A stretch of DNA of 64,000 nt, from contig JAENRP010000098.1 in the NCBI GenBank assembly GCA_024741835.1, positions 1 through 64,000 of the forward strand, read 5' to 3'. Source of the DNA: Diplocarpon mali (Eukaryota > Ascomycota > Leotiomycetes > Helotiales > Drepanopezizaceae). Positions within the stretch are counted from its first letter, which is position 1; the number at the start of each line of letters is the position of its first letter. The notes under the pieces were generated by a model, which ran no database searches, had not been told where the DNA came from, and saw nothing but the letters and a program-made list of their open reading frames with translations. This document shows positions 1 through 12,100 of the stretch, piece by piece. A program made the translations under genes and the position numbers.

Positions 1-205
1 AAGACTCATGAGACATGGGGGGTGAGAAGGAAAAGCATACATACTCAAATCGTATCCTGAGCAGGTAAAATAAGGACGATTGCATGCCGTGTTGCTTGAG
101 GGGTCAGTGCCCAGCTGAGCATAGCCACTGCTGTGGAATTTAATAGAGTCTATGGATAATAGAGTCGACCAGCGAAAGTTTCTGACGAAAAAGGGGCGAC
201 AGTGT

Positions 206-658
206 TCAGTTGCTATGCAGTTTCAGCATGGTCTCGACAGGAAGAGAACAAAAAGGAGGCCCCTTACCTAGGCAGATTTTGAAAGTGTTCTTGCCATAGA
301 AGATTGGGGTAGCTTCCTGGTTAACCAGTTTGCAGGTTTGCAGGATAGCATTTGCAGGATAGGCGAAGTCATTGCTGCGTATGGGAACATTAGATGCTCT
401 GACTTCGGACGGAATATGAAGCTCGTGAGGCAGTATAAGGAGGTCTTCGTAGATCTACGCCCCTTGAGTATCCGGACCGCTATAGAGAGGTATTACAGCA
501 CAACATACCTTCACCCGAAGTTCGGTGGGCAAGTCCATGAGGTTAAGCCGACCCTTGGTTCCAATCACGACGGCGCAAGGAGCCAGTCGACTCTGAGCAT
601 CGTTGTGATCCAAGGCTTCCCGGAGCAGATCACGTGCAGTGGTACCCATTATCGGCAT
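206..658 (-). CDS. 2EXR/F-box-like domain protein, short
   Basis: Two exons, 658-509 and 454-206, give 132 residues. The intron 508-455 has GT-AG ends and splicing keeps the frame. Across the junction the protein reads LMDLPTELRVKIYEDLLIL and then TCKLVNQEATPIFYGKNTF. This is the hallmark of the 2EXR family of fungal F-box-like proteins: an L.LP.ELR..IY start, then a conserved 'VN.EA..IFYG.N.F' block. The start is the first ATG after an in-frame TAG. No function is established for most members; a role as substrate adaptor is only inferred from F-box similarity. The protein is short for the family, which usually exceeds 200 residues. The frame runs to TGA at 206-208, but a GTAAGG donor follows the conserved block, so a further exon is possible. 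Seen: frame and motifs. Inferred: end point. Confidence 0.6.
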
Positions 659-679
659 ACCGGTCTATCGGGCTAGTAG

Positions 680-2072
680 CGACCGAAGCTCACTTACATA
701 GGTAGTTAGGTACCTAGTTGTTACGCTCACAGAATCGTGCTCGGGACAATGAGCCTGTCTGGTAGCGAGGCGATGGGATGCGTTGCGTTGCGGGCGTTGG
801 AGCTGTGGCCGGAGGTCGACGGCTGCAAGATAACGGTGAGAGCCAGGGGCAGCGATGCAGCGCTTGTCGCCAATGTACTCCTGTCGCGGCGAATTCCTGC
901 AGTGAGCGACGAATGGGCGGTTGAGAAATTCCGATCGACTGGTCTTGATGCTCTAGATTGATGGTTTTGATATCAATATCGATGTCCAGGGTCCTGTCCG
1001 ACGCGCTGTCACACGACCACACCAGGACGGGGTCAGCATCACCTCAGCTCACCAGGGTCAGAGCGGGGTAGCCATCTGGCACCTGGGAAATGGATGCTCG
1101 GTTGGGTTGTGATGGAGGAGTAGGAGGAGGAGGAGGTGGAGGAGATGGTGGTGGTGGAGGAGGAGGAGAGAATGTATAAGTTGCCTTGCTCTTGACAGCG
1201 ATCTAAGCCTACCTCCGACCTACATGCTTTGAACACGTGCGATGGCTACGGTACGGTAGGATGGTGAGGGAGCGTCACGGGACCTGAGGGGAGCGAGCTC
1301 GCCATGGCGCGCTTGAGCCTTGGCTGAGCGGCTTGTCTGGAGAAGACGAGGCACGGGGAAAAGGGATTAAGGGAAGGGGATCGGAATATTTCCCGGCCGC
1401 ACGACCAAATTCTTGACCCTCTCAACATCTCAACATCCCAACATCCACATCCATACTGAAACCCGAGCTGATATTGATATTGCTGGAAATATATATCTTC
1501 CCCAGGCCTGCCCGAGAGACGCTACGCTCTCCTAGGGAATTCTACCTTACCTTGCCTTAGGCAAGGTAAGGCAGGTGTACCTAGATGGCTTTGTCCCAGT
1601 TGAATGCTCAACTGTTTTCCTACGTACCTAGCTGCCGCCGTTTGATCTAACCCAATGCGGCTTAAGCCCTTCCACTACAAAAAGCCCAAGTAAAACGCAC
1701 GGAAAAACAAAACCCCCCAAAAAATCTACTTTCCCTCCCCTCCCTGCCTTGGATCGGATTAGAGCAGAAAACAGATCCTGGTCGACAACCCACCTTCCAC
1801 CAGCCACCAGCCACCAGCCACCTCCACCAAGTGTTTAAACTTCGCCCGGCCTTGGCGTCAGTCAACTCCAGCTCAAGCGAATTCGAGCTCAACCCTCCCC
1901 CCGTCCGTACTCTGCCCCTCTCTCTCCGTGCTGGCACTACGACCGTAACGACAATCACAGTTGGGACAGTGTCCGCCGCTCGTCGAAGATTCTCCCCGTC
2001 TTGTGGCCAGCTCCTGGAAGACTCCCCATTGCTTTGCAGGTTACGTCATCTTCTGTTGTAGACCCAGAGGCA
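680..2072. other. intergenic stretch upstream of glycogenin
   Basis: No convincing coding sequence. It holds a GGA/GGT-rich run near 1110-1170, several CCTAGG/TACCTAG-type short motifs common in filamentous ascomycete promoters, and a perfect 12-bp inverted repeat (listed separately). The pyrimidine-rich stretch 1730-2040 is probably promoter and 5' leader of the glycogenin gene. Confidence 0.5.
1545..1571. repeat. perfect 12-bp inverted repeat, 3-nt loop
   Basis: Arms CCTTACCTTGCC (1545-1556) and its exact complement (1560-1571) flank TTA. It lies about 500 bp upstream of the glycogenin start. It could form a hairpin or be a paired regulator site; function is unknown. Confidence 0.7.
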
Positions 2073-4420
2073 ATGCCTTCATCCGCGGAGGACGTTTACG
2101 CGACAGTAAGTTGGCCGTGCACTGTTTGTTTACCTCGCCACGGCACATTCTAACCCGCAATCTACAGCTGCTGCTAAACGACTTCTACCTGCCTGGTAAA
2201 TCTTGCTGTTCTAATGTCACAGACACATGCTTACTGGGAGCTTCGTGACAGGTGCCTTGGTCTTGGCGCATTCTTTACGAGATGCTGGCACCACCAAGAA
2301 GTTGGCAGTCCTGGTGACGACAGAATCCGTATCCGCTGATGCAATGGTCCAGCTCCAGGTAGGCCGATCCACCCCGGAAGGCGCCGGTGAGGCTCTTCTG
2401 ACCGAGTACAACAGAGGCAATTTGATTTCATCATCCCCGTGGACCGAATTGTCAATAGCCAGTCCTCAGCGAACCTGCATCTCATGAACCGCCCTGACTT
2501 GCATTCGACCTTCACAAAGATCACCCTATGGAAGCAGCTACAGTTTCGCCGCATAGTCTATATGGATGCAGATATGGTGGCTCTTCGCGCCCCTGACGAA
2601 TTGTTCGACCTGCCGCACCCCTTCTCTGCGGCGCCTGATATCGGATGGCCAGACATTTTCAATTCTGGCTTGATGGTTTTAACTCCAAACATGGGCGACT
2701 ACTATGCGTTGCTGGCCATGGCCGAGCGCGGTATATCTTTTGACGGCGCGGATCAAGGACTCCTGAACATACATTTCAAAAACACTTTCAACCGCCTAAG
2801 TTTTACTTACAATGTCACGCCATCCGCCCACTACCAGTACCTACCGGCGTTTAAACATTTCGAATCGAGCATCAGTGCTACGCACTTTATTGGCTCCCAG
2901 AAACCTTGGAGTCAAGGAAGACAGACACATCGAGGCTCGACCCCGTACGATCGAATGATTGGGAGGTGGTGGGCAGTCTATGATCGGCACTACAAAGAAT
3001 CAGTGAGTCTGACCTACCGTGCCTGAAACCTCATTTAACCCCTTCTAGTCCGTCGAGCGCTCTTGGGAAGGAGCTTCGTCGAATGTGCAATATCACACAC
3101 AGGCCGAGTTCCAGCCCGTAATTCCCATTGCATCGAGTGGCCAGGAATACCAGCCAGAGACAGGGAACGGCCAAGAGTACCCACCACCGACAGAGAGTGA
3201 GGAACTCCAGCCCGCCGCCAAAGAGCCGTCGCGCGAAACAACAGCAGAACCTCCGAGTGAAGTGGATGAGGCTTGTGCCACGCCAGTTCAGACAAATTTA
3301 GAGCCAGAACCTCAGCCGCAAGTCCAGTATTCGGCCTGGGATGCTAGCAGGTACGCACTACTTATACAGCCCTGGGGATGATAATTACTGACTAGATCCA
3401 GAGCCCCGCCTCCATCCGACTCACGACCAGAAGCTTCGAATTTCCCAGCGACACACTACAGCATGTCTTCGGATCCTACACCGTTTAGAGCTCCGGATCG
3501 TTACCCAGATCCGCCGAAGAACATGTATTATGAAGTGCCGAAAACCCCCACATACCAGAAGCCAGCACCTATCTTCCCCTGGGAGAGGGAAGCACCGAAG
3601 CCAAACAGGGTCTTTCCCGAAGATATGCTGGATGTGGCAACAGAAACTTCAGATTCCAGTGACCCGACTCCGGTCGCAGGAAACGTAAACAAGCCTCTAG
3701 TCACACCTACCACTCCAACCTTCCACATCACGCCATCTGATCCTTGGCAAGCATACACCCGTGGGAATGCCTGGGATGACGTGCCCGAAATCGAACGGTA
3801 CATTGGAAACTTGCAAAAGAATCGCAAGGGTAATATCCAAGTACTGCAGGGGTACGGCTCAAGTATAGACCAGGTGTCCAGTCCACGTGGTCGACGGCAC
3901 AGTATGAGGCTCACAGATTTCCCTTCAGAACTTGAGCGGCCCAGCCTTCCAGTGACTCCTGCCCCGATCCGGAGACCTACCTTCTGGGGCAAGGAGAGGG
4001 TTCAAGAGGGCGAATTGCCGGCAGCCGAGGGTGTTCCTTCCCAAGCAGATTGGGTACTTTGTTCAATCCTCATACGTGAAGTTGCTTTCTTACTTTTGTT
4101 AGGATCCGGTGGTACAACTGGAACAACTTGCTCAACGGCAGTCAGACGTATTAGCAGGTAAATTGGGCAATGATGGAAGTCCGTTGCGAGAGATCCCCAC
4201 GAGATCTCTTCCTTATGGCTCCGAGGGAGTTGTTTCTCCGACTTATGTAGCTCAGGCGCCATTGAATGCAAAGACGGAGCCTGGTAATGTTGCGAAACCA
4301 ACAATTGAAGCGCCTAATTTTCGTGGACCGGGAGCGATGTGGGAAAAAGACGAGACCTACCCCACATGTGAGACGTCTTTGGGACCGAGCGAGGAGGAGA
4401 GGGATATTCTCGATACCTAA
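2073..4420 (+). CDS. glycogenin, self-glucosylating starter of glycogen
   Basis: Seven exons: 2073-2105, 2168-2195, 2252-2358, 2415-3002, 3049-3350, 3402-4053, 4103-4420; 675 residues. All introns are 46-62 nt with GT-AG ends and the frame stays continuous. The N-terminal third is a family 8 glycosyltransferase: MPSSAEDVYATLLLND start, the D107-A-D109 metal and UDP-glucose site in YMDADMVALRAP, and GADQGLLNIHF. The stretch around Tyr196/Tyr198 (HYQYLPAF) is where fungal glycogenins carry the acceptor tyrosine, and HFIG..KPW closes the domain. The middle is a long Pro/Ser/Glu-rich linker with little predicted order. A conserved C-terminal block (RGPGAMWEKDE) fits the glycogen-synthase-binding tail. 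It acts in the cytosol, adding the first glucose units to itself from UDP-glucose so that glycogen synthase can extend. Exon 1 is only 11 codons, so automated models may miss it. Confidence 0.93.
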
Positions 4421-5546
4421 TGGTCTCATGGCCGCGGATTTATGCAGCATTGTGCTGTGCGAACATGTACAACCAATTTCTTACTGATCAGATGCGTCTG
4501 ACTAGGGATTGCCTCCTTGCAAATCTTGCTTCCATTTTCATTGCTCGGATCTCATCTTTACATGCTACTGCATTTGCGAGCATTTCAATAATTTGGACGA
4601 TTTAGAGAGCAAGCGATTCAGGTTTTGCTGCTGTATATAGTCAGATACCATGTCACAGGGAGACTTCCTGCGACTTGCGGGTGCTCCCAAGAACAGTGTA
4701 ATTAGCACATATTTCTACGCATATAGTCGAAAAAGGTTTCCCTAGAGATACCCCGAGTGATTCAGTCGGTACTCAAAACCAGTTGCTATCGACAGGTACG
4801 TGGTCGAAAGAATTGGGCTGTTGGAGACATGTGCCGAGTTCACGGGATAAAGATGGGATAGGATCCCATACTCGAGTGAAATCCAATCGTATGTGAGTGT
4901 ACTATGGTCGTGATTACATATGGAACGCATCCTCCTGACTTCGAAGAGTAAAATTCATTTTCCAAATCAGTCGTTATGTGTGAAGTACCTAGAATGTTGT
5001 AGTCCGAACTCGGCTACTCTAGGTGGATGTTGAGGTGCTAAAATAAAGTACCTTAAGAACCTTACCTAAGGTATCGGATGAAGCCGGGACCAGCTACTGG
5101 CAGTAAGCGAATCATGACGCAACCTCGGACGACCAGACAAAAACTCGTCTCGTATATATAGCACAGAGCACCGTCGGGAAACATCACATATCCCATCATG
5201 TAGCCGTGTGCCCTCTGGAGTCAGTGTTGTCCTCCACGCTCTGAATAGGTCTACTTCAAGGTAAGAAACGTAACTTATGAAGTCGATCACGCCTGCCAAG
5301 CCGCTCCACTGCGCGATTTTCAGCAAAACCTAAAAGGGAAGGTAAGCAGAATCTGGCGACGAGATGCAGCGTTATCAGATCTTTCATTCTATCATACAAA
5401 CGTCCCTCTGCGGCATCTTCTTTGAAACCAGCTCTGCCTGAGCTGTGAGCGGTCCCCCATAGCCTCTGATTCTCCCTTCTACGCATCTCTCAAACCACTC
5501 CTATCTCTTGCGTTCATCTCCCTACTTCAATTTCGGCACCTTCACC
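4421..5546. other. intergenic, nothing coding seen
   Basis: No supported gene. It has short CCTAGG/ACCTTACC-type motifs near 4985-5080. The last 200 bp before 5547 are pyrimidine-rich and look like the CDF gene leader. Confidence 0.45.
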
Positions 5547-6926
5547 ATGTCGCAGAACCCAGACCTCTCTCACAGCATCACCATGCACCCTCGCCCTTTT
5601 CACCTGCATCCGAACAGAGGAGAGCATTCCTCCCGCGCTGCAAGTCACACTCCGATTCAATCCAACCATTCTGCTAAACCAGGCGCCAGCACCGCTGTCG
5701 AGCCTCTCACGCCTCGAAGCGAAGAACACGACCCCATCTCCCGACACACCTCCGCAACGAACGACGTCGAGGAGCAACGACCGCCCCGATACACGCTGGA
5801 TAACGATCCATATCAGCTGTCTTCAGCCTACAAGAATGAGAACGAGTTGCAGCTGATTGGCGCGAACACCTCGCGAAAGCGTGATGGCTGCGGGCCTGTC
5901 AAGTTCAACGGCGACGCGAGAAAGGCGCGGAAGATCCAGAAGTTCTACGAGACCCAGAATGAGAATATCGAGCGCATGCTCAAGCCTGTCGAGGACCACT
6001 GTTCTGAGGCCAGGCAGGAGGCTGGAGACGACCATCTGAAATTCCAGATTGCCGTGTATGGTTCATTCATAGCCAATATTTTCCTTGCGGGACTTCAGCT
6101 CTACGCTGCCCTTACATCTGGATCTCTGTCTCTAATCACGACCATGGCCGATTCTATCTTCGATCCTCTGTCGAACGTCACCCTGATTCTCACCAACCGA
6201 GCCATCAAACGCGTGGACTCGAACCGCTTCCCCTCCGGCAAGGCTCGCCTGGAAACAGTTGGGAATATAGCCTTCTGCTTCATCATGACTATGGTATCGG
6301 CTATCCTAATCGCATTCTCCTGCCGCGAACTCGCCGATCCGCCAAACGACGAAACCAAGAAATTCCACCTTCCGTCCGTCATTGCCGTGGCCACGGCTTT
6401 TTTGACCAAACTCGCGCTATTCCTGTACTGCTGGGCCTTGAAAGACAAATACTCTCAGATCAATATCCTCTGGCAGGATCATCGTAACGATCTGCTCATC
6501 AACGGTTTCGGTATTCTGACCTCGGTCGGAGGATCCAAACTCGTCTGGTGGATCGATGCCATGGGAGCCATCATCATCTCGTGCATCATCAGCTGCGTCT
6601 GGCTGCACACAGCCTTGAGCGAGTTCCTGCTCTTGGTCGGCGTCACGGCCTCTGTCGAGACGCAGCAGCTGATAACCTACGTGTGCCTCACGCACTCTCC
6701 CGCCATCGAGGGCATCGACACCGTTAGAGTATATCACTCTGGCCCCCGACTCATTGCCGAGGTCGATGTGGTGATGAACGCGGAATCGTCTTTGAGGGAC
6801 ACGCATGATGTCGCGGAGGAGCTGCAGATCAAGTTGGAGAGTTTGCCGGATATCGAGAGGGCGTACGTGCACGTGGATTACGAGACTACGCACAAGCCGG
6901 AGCATACTCACAAGAAGGACATCTAA
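5547..6926 (+). CDS. cation diffusion facilitator transporter, Mn-type
   Basis: Intronless, 459 residues. The start is ATG at 5547 in the favourable context ACCATGT; in-frame sequence upstream has no ATG. Residues 1 to about 160 are a polar cytosolic N-terminus rich in Ser, Pro and His. Six hydrophobic segments follow, then a C-terminal cytosolic domain (DTVRVYHSG, IERAYVHVDYE) and a His-rich end (HKPEHTHKKD). The metal site of CDF proteins lies in TM2 and TM5. Here they read DSIFD (202-206) and DHRND (311-315), both D-x3-D. This pattern marks the manganese-preferring CDF group, whereas zinc members carry H-x3-D in TM2. The protein should exchange Mn2+ for protons across an internal or plasma membrane, lowering cytosolic metal. 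Membrane and exact metal are inferred. Confidence 0.88.
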   Translation: MSQNPDLSHSITMHPRPFHLHPNRGEHSSRAASHTPIQSNHSAKPGASTAVEPLTPRSEEHDPISRHTSATNDVEEQRPPRYTLDNDPYQLSSAYKNENELQLIGANTSRKRDGCGPVKFNGDARKARKIQKFYETQNENIERMLKPVEDHCSEARQEAGDDHLKFQIAVYGSFIANIFLAGLQLYAALTSGSLSLITTMADSIFDPLSNVTLILTNRAIKRVDSNRFPSGKARLETVGNIAFCFIMTMVSAILIAFSCRELADPPNDETKKFHLPSVIAVATAFLTKLALFLYCWALKDKYSQINILWQDHRNDLLINGFGILTSVGGSKLVWWIDAMGAIIISCIISCVWLHTALSEFLLLVGVTASVETQQLITYVCLTHSPAIEGIDTVRVYHSGPRLIAEVDVVMNAESSLRDTHDVAEELQIKLESLPDIERAYVHVDYETTHKPEHTHKKDI

Positions 6927-7789
6927 GGGGGGTGGGGGAGGCGGGGCAGGACGGTACACATATTTGAACTAGTGCCTGGACATGATCTTTCAGAACGTGC
7001 AAGTAATGTTTTACGAATTCACATATATGTAAATATCTGGAAAAAAAAGGGTCGTACTTGAGCGTGCATCCCACTCGGAATGGCGTGGCTGCAGATCATA
7101 GGGCTGTACTGTGTACAGTATGTTCCGGTATATAAGATGCCCCTGTAGATATTTTCTTTAGGGCTTGCATGGCCTGCAGAGTTCCGAAGAGACCTCGTAC
7201 CGGCTCTCAATGCCTCGAGGAGCGCAAAGCTGCGATGCAACGACGGAACTCTGCTCTACCAAAGAATGCAGGACTAGACCAAGAACAAGAATGTGAATCA
7301 GAGATGCGAACGTGACTTGCGTGCTACTCGGAACAGACCTGGTGCCGTAGGACTCTTGGGCGTTGGCCGGCGCAAGACACAGCAGATACCGTTGTTGATC
7401 TTCGCTATTCTTTTGGTGTTCCAAACGATTGGTTGAAAATCGCAGCCTCGTTGGCCCCCCTCCCCCATTTATACTCACCTACCTGACGTTCCCAAGGCCT
7501 AGGGCATCCACGGGGCATCGAATCTGAGGCTACCTTTGCCAAACCCCAAACCCCTGTCAACCGAGTTGATTTTCTGAGCGAAAGTCGAGAGGCATCATCG
7601 TCAACCACTATCACAAGCATATATTGCTCTCACAACTGCTCTCAGCATCACCGCTTCTCCGGACCCCGCCATTATCACCGGCCATCAACCTACGAGACAC
7701 TGGAAGAGGAAGCTCCCGCTTGTTTCGGTATAATCGACATCCTGGCTCTACAGTCGAATTCGTACGGAGGATCTGTGGTTGCGGCCCCA
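6927..7789. other. intergenic, CDF 3' side and mitoferrin promoter
   Basis: No supported gene. A purine-rich GGGGTGGGGGAGGCGGGG run follows the CDF stop codon directly. The stretch 7440-7789 is the likely promoter and leader of the mitochondrial carrier gene. Confidence 0.4.
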
Positions 7790-9163
7790 ATGGCCCAACC
7801 AGATGCAGAGCCAGTCGAAGAGTATGAGTATGTGCACCTGCAGCAAGCGCACCGCTCCCATCTCAATCCTGCTGCGCAGATCGCTCACACGCCGTCTACA
7901 GCTACGAAGGCTTGCCACCGAACTTTTCGCTGTTGCAGAACATGACCGCCGGTGCCTTTGCTGGTATAGCTGTAAGCCTGCCCCATCTTCGCCTCACTCC
8001 TGCCACCACAAGCTTCGCAGACTGATATTTCGTGTAGGAACACACGGTTATGTACCCCATCGACGCTATCAAGGTACGCGATCTCTCCTGGGCTGCCTGG
8101 TTGATGTCCAGAGCTTGTAATGACCACAGCGCAGACGCGAATGCAACTCCTCAACCCTACACCTTCCGCTGTCTACAACGGCGTGATACAAGGAGGCTAT
8201 CGGATAGCTACGGGCGAAGGATTCTTCAGCTTATGGAGAGGCATGTCCAGTGTGGTGGTTGGAGCTGGTATGTACAGTCGGAGGTGGCTAGGAATCGGCA
8301 AGCACTAAATATTCTGCAGGTCCTGCCCATGCCATTTATTTTGCTACCTATGAAGCTGTGAAGCATGTCATGGGAGGCAACCAAGCTGGTGTTCACCATC
8401 CTCTTGCTGCGGGTGCGCGTTTTTTTTTTTTTTTTTTTTTTTAAAAAAGTCTCTTTGGCTTCAGAGGCTGTGCTGATTTTTATCTCTAGCTACCAGCGGA
8501 GCTTGCGCAACCATTGCCAGTGATGCCCTCATGAACCCCTTTGATGGTGCGCACAACAACATTTTCCGGCAGAAACCCGCACACTAACTTTGCGCAGTCA
8601 TCAAGCAGCGCATGCAGATCCACAATTCGAGCAAGATGTACAAATCGATGTTCGACTGCGCCAGATACGTCTACAGAAGCGAAGGTGTCTCGGCTTTCTA
8701 CGTGTCCTACCCCACCACCCTTTCCATGACCGTCCCCTTTACGGCATTACAGTTTCTCGCCTACGAATCGATTTCCACCGCGATGAACCCCTCCAAAAAC
8801 TACGACCCACTGACGCATTGCGCTGCGGGCGCAGTCGCAGGAGGATTCGCGGCTGCGCTTACCACCCCCATGGATGTGGTCAAAACAATGCTGCAAACTA
8901 GGGGTACTGCGAATGATCCGGAGCTAAGGGCGGTGAACTCGTTCATGTCTGGTGCGCGGTTACTTCGCCGTAGAGAGGGACTCAAAGGATTTTTCAAGGG
9001 TATGAAGCCGCGTGTGGTTACTACGATGCCCAGTACGGCAATTTGCTGGTCGGCCTATGAGGCTTGCAAGTGAGTTGACGGATATCACTCCACCAACCAC
9101 AAGGGCTCGCATGCTGACAGTCTCAGGGCATATTTCATCAACCAAAACGACACGGTCGTCTAA
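7790..9163 (+). CDS. mitochondrial iron carrier, mitoferrin (Mrs3/4) type
   Basis: Eight exons: 7790-7827, 7902-7971, 8038-8073, 8135-8267, 8320-8412, 8490-8546, 8598-9069, 9127-9163; 311 residues, normal for a mitochondrial carrier. The three repeats carry their Px[DE]xx[KR] signatures: PIDAIK (43-48), PFDVIK (140-145) and PMDVVK (233-238). Contexts such as NMTAGAFAGIAEHTVMYP, TRMQLLNP and GLKGFFKGMKPRVV match the Mrs3/Mrs4/mitoferrin subfamily, which imports ferrous iron into the matrix for Fe-S cluster and heme synthesis. It acts in the inner membrane. The gene is densely split, with exon 3 only 36 nt. Intron 5 (8413-8489) contains an uninterrupted run of 23 T. The first donor is ambiguous between two GTATG sites 7 nt apart; the later one keeps the frame and gives EEYDYEGLPPNFSL, the usual start of this family. 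Confidence 0.92.
8420..8442 (+). repeat. 23-nt poly-T run inside a mitoferrin intron
   Basis: Uninterrupted T run followed by six A. It lies 7 nt after the donor of intron 5 in the carrier gene. Its exact length may be an assembly estimate. Confidence 0.85.
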
Positions 9164-12100
9164 TCGAGCAAGTAAATAAGTACAGAACGAGGACCCATCG
9201 ATCGCCGCAAGTTCAACATCTCCCAAAAAATTTCCTCGCATAATTACATACCCTGGACAGCGCCACCCTCCCTTGCTCTCCTCGCACCAGACGCCCATGC
9301 CTAGCTCTCCCACATCCAGGATATAGCTCGCACGCACACTGCACCTGCTCACGGCCCCCTCACGACGAAGGCCATTTGGCGAAAGAAAAAAAGATACTAA
9401 AAGCATACGCCCTACCATTCGATCTGTACATATCTCCTTTCTAGATCCTCTTTCTGCTCCCGGCAGCTCTGTTGCCAATTGCTTTTCTCTCTATAATGCG
9501 CTGGTCACTGTGAGGGGCCTAGGTTCTGGCGTTTGTCTTGCTTGCTAGCGTCTCTTGGAGAGGGACGGGACGGCGGCGGGATACGATTGGAGAGAGAGAG
9601 GAGGGAAGGGATGTCGGCAGAGAGGGAAAGAGAGATTTGTACTTATATGATGAGAGGCAGCAATGCGGTCAATGCCGGCCTTTCGAATGAAATAGGATCT
9701 GATTCTTCGACTGAGCTGAAAGATGAAAAGCGCGATGGATTGGCTCTAAATGGTTGAGCTTGAGATACGCCTCGAATTTTTTGGCAACCGAAAGGCTAGG
9801 TCGGGTCTCTCTCCTGAAACCGCTGGAAGTGGTAGATTATTCTTGTTGCATCTCGCACCGCAAAGTCCGTAATGCAATTTGTATTTCATCCTTCCTATCC
9901 TTCCTGTCAGGAGGTATCTAGGGTAGAATAGAGCAGGGCAAGTAAAGTGTTAAAAAGATGAGAGTGAATCAAGCAAGTACGCACGCGAACCTCTGGTATC
10001 TCCAGACTTGAGCGTCGGGATACTCGACCTGGGTCAGAACCTGAAGAGTGGAGGGCGGGGGAGGCGGGGTGATGATGGAAATTATATACACAACTCCTTT
10101 TGCACTGGATGGGTGGATAGGTGGGTAGGTGGATGGATGTCGAGATGACGTAAGAAGCTGGAGAAGTGGGGAAGTGGGGATGCGGGGATGGGTAGCTGGA
10201 TGGATGGCAGATGCTTAGGGGATGGGAGAATGCGAGGCGCTGGATGAAGTGAGGATAGGCGGGTGCTGAGGGAATCAGTGGACTGGCAGGTGGGTAGATG
10301 GGTAGACGGATGAATGGAGATCGGAATTCTGATACCCGCTTGCTGGACTCTGATCAAGAAGGTTGTTGCTTTGCTTCCTCTGCCTACTCTGCTCCTTAGT
10401 AGCTTGAATATCCACCCGGAAAGGCATTAAACTCCGAATCGGAATAATTGAACCCCATCTGAGAGCCAGAGCGGATCCGGACCAGCTCTAGTATAGAACC
10501 AGGCCGCGGCAACGTTGTCTGATAGCTTTTTACAGAGAGAGAGAGGTTCCTTTTACAGCGTGATTCGAATAACTTTCCAGTAGGTACCTCGTTCCTTCAT
10601 GGACAAGTAAGAAGTCGTGCCTCTATCATTGTGAATAGCTATTCTCGATAGGTGGCACTGGTTAGTTAACCTCATCTTGTGGGGGCTATCGCTATCAATG
10701 CCATTCCTTCACGAGTCCCCTTGATTTGCCACGCGCTGCGCACAAGATTCCCTTAATACTGGGCTGAATCACGCCGGGACCATCGAACTCAGACGTCCCC
10801 AGTTCTCAGAGTGAGAACCTCCCGACTGTGAGAGTCCGACCAAGGCGGCGGAGACCCAGAGGCGGGACATCAGAATGGCCTCCCTTTCGAGACGACTCGA
10901 GACATCTCTGGTAAACGCGATGACCAGGAGGGCCGCATGGACGCCTGAGAGTGGCTGATCTGCGACCTTCCTTCCCATCTTCCCCGTGATGGCTTATCTG
11001 ACCTGCTTCTTGAAACTCCTCCTTCATTCAGACGCGTTCTGTGGAATCTCGCTCATCTGCAAGGACTTGAACGTCCTGTCATCCGCTCTCTCTCGAGCCG
11101 AGAACCGATCGAGGCCAGGCACGCAGCATCTGAGAAACCATCTGTTGACATTTCCTTGCTAAGCGAGACCGCCAACGCTCCCCAAATTGCCCTGGGAATA
11201 GCTCCCGCCGCGCCGCGGGAACCACACTCGGAGTTCTGGCGCTGCTCCGGGATGGTTCTCAGCCCAGGTGGGTGGTGATCCCGTCACCACTCATCTTCAG
11301 TCGGGCTGTGCTTAATGCATGTTTACCCGGAGCATACTCCACCCTCTTAAAGAAGTATGGCCGCCCTCGCGCTGCTTTCAGCCCGTGTCAGCTCGAACTC
11401 GAGTTCAGGCTCGACAACAGCTTGTTGCTGGTTGCTCTAAATCGCTCCCATCACCCCAAGATTTTCCAGGGAGATGGCCGCTTTTACGCTAGCAACAGGT
11501 AACGTGCAACCAGAGATCTTCCTCTCAGCCTTGCGACAATTCTCAACATCGGTATTGTAGCATCAAAGTTCTTTTATGTAGTCAGCCAGTCTCCTCCTGT
11601 ATTTCTATATCCTACCTTTGATTGTTTGTGGAGCATTTTAGGGACGGTGAGTGGCGGGTACTGCTTGACAGCACAGATATTGCTTGCCATATTTTTTTTT
11701 CGGCATTTTCGAATATTTCAAGGAGGTGGGTATGCAAAGCGTTATCATTCTCTTTATCTTTGTGAAGGGTGGAAACTTGGATTCGGCTTATAGGCTCCAT
11801 ATGTGGCTAAGCGAGTCAGAACCTTGCAGACTTGGTGCCCCTCCTGTAACAGCAGTTGTCTGAAAGGAAATCTTGCTACTCGCGGCACGCTGTAGTTGAC
11901 CAAAGCTGCTCACATGATTCTTCCAAGGTGTTCATATAACCCGATTTCTGCTCTAGCGTCCACGGCACGTTCTTATGCTTCTAGCTCGCTGGCTATTATT
12001 GTTCTCAAGCGATTGGGGGCCTTTTGCCAGCGCCGTGAGCAGTCCAACAACTTGAATTGGAAATTACGCCATAGGATGTTGCGCTGACGATTTACCATGC

